Origin: Haladaptatus sp. QDMS2
GTDB taxonomy: Archaea > Halobacteriota > Halobacteria > Halobacteriales > Halococcaceae
NCBI RefSeq assembly: GCF_029338295.1
Contig: NZ_CP119793.1
Span: forward strand, 1 to 64,000
Length of the DNA stretch: 64,000 nucleotides
Direction of reading: 5' to 3'
The notes under the pieces were generated by a model. The model worked only from the letters and a program-made list of their open reading frames with translations, ran no database searches and had not been told where the DNA came from. This document shows, piece by piece, positions 19,373 to 27,197 of this stretch; the stretch's first letter is position 1; each line of letters begins with the position of its first letter. The translations under genes were made by a program, and so were the position numbers.

Positions 19373-20956
19373 TTAGTAGGGTTCGTCCGAAAGCTTTGCT
19401 GGAATAACATCGTCGATTTTGAGCACCTGGAAAACGACCTCCGATGCACCGATAATCGCCTGGAGCTTCACGTTATGCGGTTCGACGATACCTGCCTCGA
19501 CAACATCGTCGACGACACCTTCGTCCGGAACGACGCCAGCGTTGCGATGATTCATGTCGTGTCGTCTCCGGAGTTCGACAAGGGTGTCTATCGGGTCGTG
19601 CCCCATGTTTACGGCGAGTGTTCGTGGAATGACTTCGAGCGCATCGGCGTACGCGCGAATTGCAAGTTGTCGTCGGTCGGCGATGTCGTTGGCCTCTGCT
19701 CGTAGAATGCGACCGACCTCCGTTTCTACTGCACCTGCCCCTGGTACGAGACATCCTGACTGTATCGTAGCTCGCACCGTGGCGATGCCGTTTCTGACCG
19801 TGCGTTCGACTTCGTCAAGACTGTGTTCGATTCCGCCCCGGAGGAGAAGCGTGGCACTGCGAGGGTCCTCGCAACCTTCGATAGCGAACAGCTGTTCTCG
19901 CCCGAACTGGCGTAACTCGACTCGGTCGGCCAGCCCGATGTCTGACGGTTCGAGCTCGTAGATGTCGGATATGGCGCTTGCGCCCGTCGCCCGTGCAATC
20001 TGCTCGACGTCTTGCGAAAGTGTGCGCTTGGTTGCGAGTATTCCGTTTTCACTCAGCAGAAGCCGGGTTTTCTGGCTGATGTCTTTCGTGCAGAACACGA
20101 CGTTCACGCCGTGGTCCACGAGTTCGTTTACGAGTTGCTCGGCAGCGCTGTACTCATAGTCGTGGAATTGTGTTACGTCCTCGGGACGTTCAAAATGTAT
20201 CTCCGCAGACCCTCTGCGTGCGCCGGTTGGCTGTATTGGCGCGTCAACACAGGCAATGCGCGCATCTTCGACAGCTCGTGGCATACTGGTGAGTACTGGG
20301 TCCGTAGTGTCGATTAACACCCCGCTGTAGAGGACTGAGTCTCCTACAACACCCCCAGGTATCGTGGTCGTCGTGATGTAGTCGAGATTTATATCACCGT
20401 CCTGTTCGACCGTTCGAACTGCCTCCACGACGAGGTTCGCGAGGGTGTCACCGATCGCAGTCGTTCCTCGTCCCGTCATCGCCACCTTCGCGACGTGCTC
20501 TAAGTGTTCGGTGTTGTTGACCGTAACCTCAAACGAATGTTGCGCCATGAGGTCTGCTGTTCGATCGGAAGCCCACAGATAGCCGTCAACGATGCTGCTC
20601 GGGTGCAGTCCCTTTTCGACGAGAGTCTCCGCACGGCGCATAAGTTCTCCCGCAAAAATCGTCGCGGTCTTCGTTCCGTCGCCGAATCGCTCTCCTTGTG
20701 ACTGGACGAGTTCGGTGATAAGTCTCGCCGACGGGATGATGTCCATCTCGACGTCGACCTCGCCCAGAATAGTCGCCCCATTGTTCGTGATGATGACCAT
20801 CTGGTTTGAATCGACGATCATCTTATCACGTCCAGTTGGTCCGAAGGTCGGTCGGAGCAGGTCCGAGAGTGCAACTCCTGCTTGGATGCTGATGTTAGTG
20901 ACGTTCGATTCCTTGTCCTCGATATCGTTCTGACTGGCCGATCGATTTTTTACCAT
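19373..20956 (-). CDS. Divergent thermosome-like chaperonin subunit with both hydrolytic Asp replaced by Asn
   Basis: A group II chaperonin of 527 residues from the ATG at 20956; a GTG at 21106 would add 50 residues and overlap the upstream chaperonin gene. Equatorial, intermediate and apical regions are complete: FGPTGRDKMIVD, FGDGTKTATIFAGELMRRAE, VNVVFCTKDIS, LVPGAGAVETEVGRIL and GIVEPHNVKLQAI. The ATP site is unusual. The conserved TNDG is TNNG (Asn59), and the Asp of the usual R-x-HDAL helix is Asn389 (TVRNGIA). Those two Asp correspond to GroEL D52 and D398, needed for ATP hydrolysis. The phosphate-binding GDGT (Asp93) remains, with Lys at position 96. The protein may bind ATP without turning it over, as a regulatory ring partner of the neighbouring subunit. 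Transcribed downstream of it. Confidence 0.9.
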   Translation of the reverse strand: MVKNRSASQNDIEDKESNVTNISIQAGVALSDLLRPTFGPTGRDKMIVDSNQMVIITNNGATILGEVDVEMDIIPSARLITELVQSQGERFGDGTKTATIFAGELMRRAETLVEKGLHPSSIVDGYLWASDRTADLMAQHSFEVTVNNTEHLEHVAKVAMTGRGTTAIGDTLANLVVEAVRTVEQDGDINLDYITTTTIPGGVVGDSVLYSGVLIDTTDPVLTSMPRAVEDARIACVDAPIQPTGARRGSAEIHFERPEDVTQFHDYEYSAAEQLVNELVDHGVNVVFCTKDISQKTRLLLSENGILATKRTLSQDVEQIARATGASAISDIYELEPSDIGLADRVELRQFGREQLFAIEGCEDPRSATLLLRGGIEHSLDEVERTVRNGIATVRATIQSGCLVPGAGAVETEVGRILRAEANDIADRRQLAIRAYADALEVIPRTLAVNMGHDPIDTLVELRRRHDMNHRNAGVVPDEGVVDDVVEAGIVEPHNVKLQAIIGASEVVFQVLKIDDVIPAKLSDEPY

Positions 20957-21089
20957 GAGTTTGTGATGTGTTGCGTCGTCATCGCTGTTCGTTGGTTGAT
21001 CTTGTAGTGAATAGCCCTCGAGATGATTGCTGAGCCGATGACGGACCGTCTGTCCTTGCCGCTGTGAGCGCGGTTGGGGTCGTTCAGCC

Positions 21090-22820
21090 TCATCGTTCGA
21101 GATCACCGAGTCCTTGCGTCTCGTCGGGAAGGTCGTCTGCGCTGATATCGACCTCAGCTGGGTCGGTTACGAACGGATCTTCAACGGTCATTATTTCGTC
21201 GATGCCGAGTATTACGTTCGCTGCGTCGACAGCCCCTACGAGGGCGTGTTTTTTTGCGTACGCAGGTTCAATCACGCCAGCTTCCATGGCATCGAAGGGC
21301 GCTCCAGAAGCCGCATCAAGTCCTACAGAAGTGTTGCCGCGTTCATGGGCGGTTCGAAGACTGATGAGCGCATCAATTGGGTCCGTTCCAGCGTTCTCCG
21401 CAAGCGTTCGCGGCACGAATTCAACCGCGTCAGCAAAGGCATTCACGGCAAGTTGTTCCCGGCCCGGAACACCGTCTGCGTACTCACGAATCCGCGCGGC
21501 CACTTCGATCTCGATTGCGCCGGCACCAGGTACCGCATGACCGTTCCGGACGACCTGCGCGACAACATCGATCGCATCGTTGATGTTTCGCTCAAATTCA
21601 TTTACGAGGTGTGGAGTAGATCCCCGGACGAGGAGTGTTGCGCAGGCCGCATTAGAGGGTTCAACGAGGAACAACTCGTCGTATTCATCGCGACGAACGC
21701 ATCCATGCCCAAGGCGGTCTGCGTTCACTGTTCGCAGGTCGGAGATGGCGGCTATGTCGAAGAGGGTTTCCAGGAAGGCCAATCGCTCCTCGCTGACGTT
21801 CTGGAGTGCCAGAATTCCTTCTTTTGCGAGCATGGACCGCGCGAGGTCGTCGATTTTCTCTAAGCAGAATATGACGTTCACCCCACCATCGACGAAGCGG
21901 GTTACAATCTCTCGGAGCGTAGCCTCCTCACTGTCGCGAAACGCTTTGAGCTGCGAGGGGTCATCGACTTCGATGTGTGATCCCGATCCGCTTTCGAGTT
22001 CGTCGGACGTAATCGGAGAATCGAGAAGCAAAATCCGCGCATCATCGACCTCGTAGGGCATATCGTCGTGTACTGCGTCTCGCGTGAACACCGCACCGGA
22101 GACGAGCGTCGATTCGGCTGCTGCGTGCCCAACTTGGGTTTCGACTGCGAGATCTCGGATGTCTACCACTCGCTCTCCATCTGCTGTTTCGGTAGCGGCG
22201 ATACGAACTCCATCGACGACGAGTCCGCTGAGCATTTGCTTCACTTGATCGGCATTTTTCCCGGTCATGCTCGTCTCCGCAAGCGTTTGGAGGAGTGTCT
22301 CGTCATCCGGCCCCACCTGCTCTGAGAGGTTATCGACCTGTCTGAGTGCCTCCTCAACTGCAAGATTGAACCCTCCGACGATTCGGGTGGGATGAACCCC
22401 CTCCTCAAGCAGGCGTTCGGCGCGCTTCAATAATTCACCCGCCAGCACCACGGCCGTAGTCGTGCCATCGCCAGCCTCTTCCTCCTGAACTTTCGCAACC
22501 TCGATGATGACCTTCGCAATTGGATTGTCGACCCTCATTTCTCGCAAAATCGTCACCCCGTCGTTGGTGATAGTGACGGTTCCGATATCGCTGATCAACA
22601 TTTTGTCCATCCCTTTGGGCCCCAGCGTCGAACGAACGGCGTCCGCAACGGCGCGGGCGGACGCGATAATATATCCCCCTGCCTCCTCGTCGACCAGACG
22701 GCCAATCTCGGAACCAAAGAGGTCGTCGTCGAAGCGGTCTTCGGCAAAGAGCTCCTCGGCGAAGAAGTCCTCGTCGATGTCGGGGACGGGTGATTGCCGG
22801 TTATCTATTTCGCTCATCAT
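21090..22820 (-). CDS. Thermosome (group II chaperonin) subunit with acidic N-terminal extension
   Basis: A 576-residue group II chaperonin. Canonical ATP-site sequences are intact: TLGPKGMDKMLISD, TITNDGVTILREM (hydrolytic Asp), EEAGDGTTTAVVLAGELLKRAE, and NINDAIDVVAQVVRNGHAVPGAGAIEIE (second Asp). Segments GVNVIFCLEKIDD (apical) and GVIEPAYAKKHALVGAVDAANVILGIDEI (C-terminal equatorial) follow. Residues 14-36 form an acidic, phenylalanine-rich tail with repeated F-x-x-E/D units (DFFAEELFAEDRFDDDLF), longer than usual. Chaperonin N-termini point into the folding chamber. Start chosen at the ATG pair at 22820/22817; a TTG three codons earlier is unlikely. It is the first gene of a two-gene chaperonin unit, separate from any ribosomal or proteasome genes, and more divergent than ordinary haloarchaeal thermosome subunits would be expected to be. 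Confidence 0.92.
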   Translation of the reverse strand: MMSEIDNRQSPVPDIDEDFFAEELFAEDRFDDDLFGSEIGRLVDEEAGGYIIASARAVADAVRSTLGPKGMDKMLISDIGTVTITNDGVTILREMRVDNPIAKVIIEVAKVQEEEAGDGTTTAVVLAGELLKRAERLLEEGVHPTRIVGGFNLAVEEALRQVDNLSEQVGPDDETLLQTLAETSMTGKNADQVKQMLSGLVVDGVRIAATETADGERVVDIRDLAVETQVGHAAAESTLVSGAVFTRDAVHDDMPYEVDDARILLLDSPITSDELESGSGSHIEVDDPSQLKAFRDSEEATLREIVTRFVDGGVNVIFCLEKIDDLARSMLAKEGILALQNVSEERLAFLETLFDIAAISDLRTVNADRLGHGCVRRDEYDELFLVEPSNAACATLLVRGSTPHLVNEFERNINDAIDVVAQVVRNGHAVPGAGAIEIEVAARIREYADGVPGREQLAVNAFADAVEFVPRTLAENAGTDPIDALISLRTAHERGNTSVGLDAASGAPFDAMEAGVIEPAYAKKHALVGAVDAANVILGIDEIMTVEDPFVTDPAEVDISADDLPDETQGLGDLER

Positions 22821-23038
22821 TAGGTCCAATTGTTAACTCACCTACTTAAATCATCATATAGAATTTCTGCCATTATTTTGGGTGTCGCCAACTCAACGAC
22901 CGCCGCTAACTTCCGTCCCAAACGAGCACTGTGCTGGAGCACTTTCAGACGTCGATACCCCCCAGAAAAGAACCGTGAGACCGACACGGCTGTCTTGAAT
23001 GACCGTGACCAATAGGTATTAATATCGAAGTGGAAGAC

Positions 23039-23500
23039 ATGCATACGTCTGATATGAGAGCAGAGAAACGGTATTTCGAGGAGGTACCAGTTGGAGAAAC
23101 GCGTACGTCCTACGGACGAACTATCACCGAATCCGATATCCACGGCTTCGCCGGCCTTGAGGGACACTACGGTGAGTTACACACAAACAAAGCGTACGCA
23201 GAAACGACACCATATGGTCGCCGAATCGCTCACGGCGCACTAAACGTCACGTTGATTCAGGGACTCATGGCGAGTACGCCGTGGAACTTCCAAACCTACG
23301 CCCTCTATGGATTCGACAAGATTCGGTTCGTGAACCCAGTTTTCATTGGTGACACTGTCCATCTGGAGGCGGAAGTCATCAATAAAGAGGTTCGAAATGA
23401 GGAAACAGGTGTCATCACGATTAACTGTGAACTCACAAAGGAAGATGGGACGACCGCAACGGTACTTAAGTGGCTTCTCCTCGTTCACCGCGAATCCTGA
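23039..23500 (+). CDS. MaoC-like hot-dog dehydratase
   Basis: A protein of about 153 residues with a single hot-dog fold. It starts near MHTSDMRAEKRYFEEVPVGE (other starts are GTG 23030 and ATG 23054) and shows TSYGRTITESDIHGFAGLEG, GELHTNKAYAETTPYGRRIAHGAL, the loop with the catalytic Asp replaced or shifted relative to the usual D-x-N-P-x-H motif (GHYGELHTNKAYA), and GFDKIRFVNPVFIGDTVHLEAEV. MaoC enzymes hydrate enoyl-CoA or mesaconyl-CoA-type substrates. The gene is divergent from the chaperonin pair. A TATA-like stretch (ggtattaatat, 23016-23026) lies just before it. It could serve the same acyl-CoA route as the CoA-transferase and CitE-like lyase. Confidence 0.85.
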   Translation: MHTSDMRAEKRYFEEVPVGETRTSYGRTITESDIHGFAGLEGHYGELHTNKAYAETTPYGRRIAHGALNVTLIQGLMASTPWNFQTYALYGFDKIRFVNPVFIGDTVHLEAEVINKEVRNEETGVITINCELTKEDGTTATVLKWLLLVHRES

Positions 23501-23589
23501 CAGGAGCTATCCACCACCCCATGAAAAACATGAGATCGAAGTTAATCGCAGGTATCTACTGAACACCTGGTTATTCTCTTTTACTCGAC

Positions 23590-24633
23590 TCAAACGAAAC
23601 AACTCGCGGCGAGGAGAAAACTCCCTTGGCCGTACGAGGTGATACCAAGCGGCGCGAACGAACTCGCGGGTGGTTTCGCGACCCGTTGAACTGCCCCATC
23701 TTCCCGAACAGCGCCGATGCACGCATCCATCCCCTTCTCAGCAGCGGCTGCATACGGTGCTCCATCGAGAATACCCTCGTTGAGTGCTCGCTGAATCGTG
23801 TAGGTGAAAAATGCTGTGCCAGACAGTTCCAGCGGGGATTTCGTGTCGTCGACCCGTTGACGCCAGAAACCGGTGTCATCTTGATAGACCAGGAGACCGT
23901 CGACGACGCGCTCAAGAATCTCCCGCACCGTCTCTCGCTCGGAATGATCCTCCGGCAACAGCCCGAGTGTGTCAATAAGCCCAGCGGTCGCCCATCCAAC
24001 CCCACGACCCCAGTACTCACTCGCAGGATAGTAGTCGGGCGTCTCACGCCAAATATGCCGGAACAAGCCAGTATGCGGATCTTGAAGGTGCTTTGCGTGG
24101 ATTTTGATCTGGTGTACCGCATCCTCAACGGGTTCATCATTGTCGGTGAGCAGCCCGTACCGCACGTACCAGGGACAGAGGAAATAGAGAACCTCGGTGA
24201 ACAACTCGATTGGTCCATCGCGGCGGGAGATGCCACCATCTCGCGTACGGTCGACCGTTTCGAAGTACTCATACTGTTTTCGAACCGCATCGAGGTACCG
24301 TTCGTCGCCGGTTCGATCGTAAAACTCTAGGACGCTCGACGCCATCGACGCTGTGTTTGCTGTCGGGAAATACGACGATAGGTCGTATTTCGTCCATTCT
24401 CTCGACCGAGACTCCCTGAAAGAGGCTTGGTCGCCATACCCGTACGCCAGTTGACCAGCGCTTGTCTGTGTTTCTACCGCACTTTCCACGAGTTCGTGAG
24501 CCTCATCAATTCGGATTTCATTTGCGAGAAGTCCGTTCACAGCGGTCGCGCGCTCCCAACTTTCGTGTTCCATGTCACGGCTGACCGTGTACGCAGCAAC
24601 CCTGGTTATGATATCATCTAATGTTTGTGTCAT
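23590..24633 (-). CDS. GH105/GH88-like unsaturated uronyl hydrolase
   Basis: A 347-residue alpha/alpha-barrel protein of the unsaturated rhamnogalacturonyl/glucuronyl hydrolase type (YteR family). Supporting segments: YFPTANTASMASSVLEFYDRTGDERYLDA, DGGISRRDGPIELFTEVLYFLCPWYVRYG, HLQDPHTGLFRHIWRE, SEYWGRGVGWATAGLIDTL (highly typical), FWRQRVDDTKSPLELSGTAFFTYTIQRA, and the closing ITSYGQGSFLLAA. Such enzymes hydrate the 4,5-double bond of unsaturated uronic acids left by polysaccharide lyases, releasing a ketoacid sugar. No signal peptide is present, so it acts in the cytoplasm on imported oligosaccharides. It is divergent from the first large hydrolase at 24.9 kb, sharing a 270-base control region, and marks the start of the glycan locus. 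No polysaccharide lyase is visible in the window. Confidence 0.88.
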   Translation of the reverse strand: MTQTLDDIITRVAAYTVSRDMEHESWERATAVNGLLANEIRIDEAHELVESAVETQTSAGQLAYGYGDQASFRESRSREWTKYDLSSYFPTANTASMASSVLEFYDRTGDERYLDAVRKQYEYFETVDRTRDGGISRRDGPIELFTEVLYFLCPWYVRYGLLTDNDEPVEDAVHQIKIHAKHLQDPHTGLFRHIWRETPDYYPASEYWGRGVGWATAGLIDTLGLLPEDHSERETVREILERVVDGLLVYQDDTGFWRQRVDDTKSPLELSGTAFFTYTIQRALNEGILDGAPYAAAAEKGMDACIGAVREDGAVQRVAKPPASSFAPLGITSYGQGSFLLAASCFV

Positions 24634-24667
24634 GCTTTCACACGCCTACCATGTGATGTCTTCACAA

Positions 24668-24680
24668 TCGATTTATAACT
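24668..24680 (-). promoter_or_regulatory. TATA-like box in the divergent GH105/GH-A1 control region
   Basis: The plus-strand text cgatttataact reads as TTATAAATCG on the minus strand, about 35-45 bases before the GH105 start codon at 24633. The 270-base region between the two divergent start codons is the most likely place for shared regulation of the locus. No operator palindrome was recognised. Confidence 0.35.
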
Positions 24681-24903
24681 ACTGGTTCTTAGCTCGAGAT
24701 CTCTAACCAGCTGGGATATCCTGCCAGTCAATATCCGGTCGGCCTCATTCTTACCGAATCACCGAAGATACTGTCAACTGAACACGCCATATTCGTCGGA
24801 TTTTCACCCTTCATGGACGTTGTTTTCCAGTTATCCTCTTCGGACGCACATAGAGTTAAGAGACTTCGCGAGGGGCGTTCTAATGACAGAGGTCGACCTG
24901 CTA

Positions 24904-27057
24904 ATGTCCACGACTACTAGCCACGAACTCAGTATCGCGTATCGAACCAACTCTCCGCAACTCAGATTCGGCGTGAACGATCTCGTCGCTATCCTCGAAT
25001 GCCGCGCTGCGGTCACCCAAACCAACCTCGGTGATTTATCAAGAAATGATTCACCGAGCATCGTTCTCCTCGGAAACAGCGCGGATAGAGACCAGCTGGC
25101 GGAGCTGACCGATGAAACTCTCATTCCGTCGTCTCATGACCCAGAAGGGTATACGATTTCCCGGATTCGAATCGGCGATGAATCCACCCTTCTCGTTTCG
25201 GCGGCTGACGACACCGGCGGAATGTACGGGGCGTTGGACCTCTGCGAGCAGCTTCGAGCGGGGACAAAAATCGAGGAAATCCAGGAGAAAACGGCGACTC
25301 CGTCAGTCGAGTTCCGTGCGCTCAAATTCAACCTCCCCTGGTCACCCTACCGCGATGGTGAGCAGACGGAGATTCATTTTGAGACGTGTCGGGATCTCGA
25401 GTTCTGGCGTGCGTTCCTTGACATGATGGCGCGCAACCGGTTTAACGCGCTGACGCTGTGGAATCTCCACCCGTTTCCCTACATGATCAAACCCCACGCC
25501 TATCCGGAAGCCAGCCCGTTCACGGACGAGGAACTGGAGCGATGGCAGAACTTTTGGCACGAACTCTTTCGCATGGCGGCCAATCGCGGCGTCGAGACCT
25601 ACATCGTCAATTGGAATATCCACACTACACCCGAATTCGCCGAGGCCCACGGCGTACACCAGTACAACGATCCTGCAGATAAAATCAAAGAATACACGCG
25701 TGCGTGCGTCACGGAGGTACTAAACGAATACCCGAAGCTTACCGGTCTCGGGACGAGTGTCGCGAGTTGGACGGAGAACATGACGCCTGAAGCGAAGCAT
25801 ACCTGGCTTCAAGAGACGTTCGTAGAGGGAATCAAACGCGCCGACCGAGAAATTAAACTCCTCCACCGATCGATCAAATCGCAGGCACTCGATGAGATGC
25901 GGCGAGTAATCGAGGCTGAGGCGGCGCTCGATAACGTTTCGGAGGTGCTCGTTCCGTCGAAATTCAACTGGTCTCACGGCCACTCGACAACGAAACTCGC
26001 ACTCACGCATGATCACAAATCTGGAGACGTCGATAATCTGCTCTGGAATCCCCCACCCGATGACTATAGTGTGGTGTGGACGGTTCGTAACGAGGATTTC
26101 TTTGTGCTCCGGTGGGGTGATCCCGATTTCATCCGCGACCATATTCAGGCCAACCACGCCTCGAAATCCTACGTCGGCGGCTACATCATTGGCTCAGAAG
26201 GCTACATCCCCGCCAAAGATCTTTCTCATCGGGTGCACGAGCATCAGACGTGGCAGTACGCCTTCGAGAAACAGTGGCTGTTCTACTTATTGTGGGGGCG
26301 GTTGCTGTACGACCCATCCACCCCGGACGAGGTGTTTGAGCAGGCGTTCGAGACGCGGTATGGGCCAGGTCTCGGCGAACGGATGTTGGACGGATTTCGA
26401 TTGGGGAGTCAGATGCCAGAGGAGTTGGCGGCGTTTCACGCCGGCACCTGGGACTACACTCTCTACCCCGAGGGCTTTCTCGCTCCCATCGAAAATATGG
26501 GACTGGACGACGGCGTGTCCCCGTTCATCTCGATCAATGAACTCATCGACCACCAAACGCTCGACCCGGATTATCTGTCCATTCCTACCTACCTTGAGCG
26601 AGTCCTTGACGGCCAAGCTATCGAGGACCACCTTGTGACACCACTGGATGTTGCTGACCGAATGACCGACACCGGCGAGTCTGCGCTGGCCCTCGCCGAT
26701 TCACTCAAGCAAGAACGACCGGACGACGTGGGTGCGTTCGAATGCGAACTCTGTGACATCCGTACGTGGGGGCATCTGAGCCTCTACTTCGCCGAAAAGC
26801 TTCGTGCCGGTGTGGAATTCGAGACGTATCGAATGACAGGAATGAACCGATGGAAGACTGCAGTCGTCCACCTCGAAACTGCTGCCGATCATTGGGACGA
26901 AATCTGTGCTATCACCTCTGATCACTACCAACCTCTTCCCTACGCGACGGACCATTGGCCGGGACAAACCTTTGCGTGGGACCACTACCGAGATCAAGTA
27001 CAGCGCGACATTCAAATCGCTCGGAACACCCGGCCATACGACTATGAGATCCCGTAA
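24904..27057 (+). CDS. Large alpha-glucuronidase-like glycoside hydrolase, subfamily A, copy 1
   Basis: A 717-residue protein. The start ATG at 24904 (MSTTTSHELSIAYRTNSP) is chosen because the paralogue at 44.6 kb begins at the same place; the open frame upstream is not conserved. Residues 1-110 form an alpha/beta domain ending GGMYGALDLCEQL, like the N-terminal domains of GH67 and GH20-type enzymes. A TIM-barrel-like domain follows (RALKFNLPWSPYR, NRFNALTLWNLHPFPYM, VETYIVNWNIH, FNWSHGHSTT, DFFVLRWGDPDFIRDH, GGYIIGSEGYIPAKD), then a helical C-terminal domain. Several carboxylates in the barrel strands could be catalytic, but I cannot assign them. No signal peptide. Family membership is inferred from architecture; GH67-like alpha-glucuronidase activity is a hypothesis. 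Immediately upstream of the ABC sugar importer. Confidence 0.7.
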   Translation: MSTTTSHELSIAYRTNSPQLRFGVNDLVAILECRAAVTQTNLGDLSRNDSPSIVLLGNSADRDQLAELTDETLIPSSHDPEGYTISRIRIGDESTLLVSAADDTGGMYGALDLCEQLRAGTKIEEIQEKTATPSVEFRALKFNLPWSPYRDGEQTEIHFETCRDLEFWRAFLDMMARNRFNALTLWNLHPFPYMIKPHAYPEASPFTDEELERWQNFWHELFRMAANRGVETYIVNWNIHTTPEFAEAHGVHQYNDPADKIKEYTRACVTEVLNEYPKLTGLGTSVASWTENMTPEAKHTWLQETFVEGIKRADREIKLLHRSIKSQALDEMRRVIEAEAALDNVSEVLVPSKFNWSHGHSTTKLALTHDHKSGDVDNLLWNPPPDDYSVVWTVRNEDFFVLRWGDPDFIRDHIQANHASKSYVGGYIIGSEGYIPAKDLSHRVHEHQTWQYAFEKQWLFYLLWGRLLYDPSTPDEVFEQAFETRYGPGLGERMLDGFRLGSQMPEELAAFHAGTWDYTLYPEGFLAPIENMGLDDGVSPFISINELIDHQTLDPDYLSIPTYLERVLDGQAIEDHLVTPLDVADRMTDTGESALALADSLKQERPDDVGAFECELCDIRTWGHLSLYFAEKLRAGVEFETYRMTGMNRWKTAVVHLETAADHWDEICAITSDHYQPLPYATDHWPGQTFAWDHYRDQVQRDIQIARNTRPYDYEIP
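25366..25517 (+). repeat. 152-base block identical to 45004-45155
   Basis: This segment of the first subfamily A hydrolase gene is identical by eye to 45004-45155 in the second copy, starting at ACGGAGATTCATTTTGAG and ending at GCCTATCCGGAAGCCAGCCC. The sequence on both sides is clearly diverged. It encodes TEIHFETCRDLEFW through AYPEASP. Perfect identity at silent sites in one block suggests gene conversion. Confidence 0.85.
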
Positions 27058-27197
27058 TTAGCTGTAAAATAATCGGAACTGAGTTTATTCCTCGAAATTT
27101 GAATAGAAACTATATCGCAGCGCGGCTTATCGAATTATACTATTCAAGTACCTAGAGAAACACTTATGTGCGTATGTGACAGGTGTTGGCATGTACT

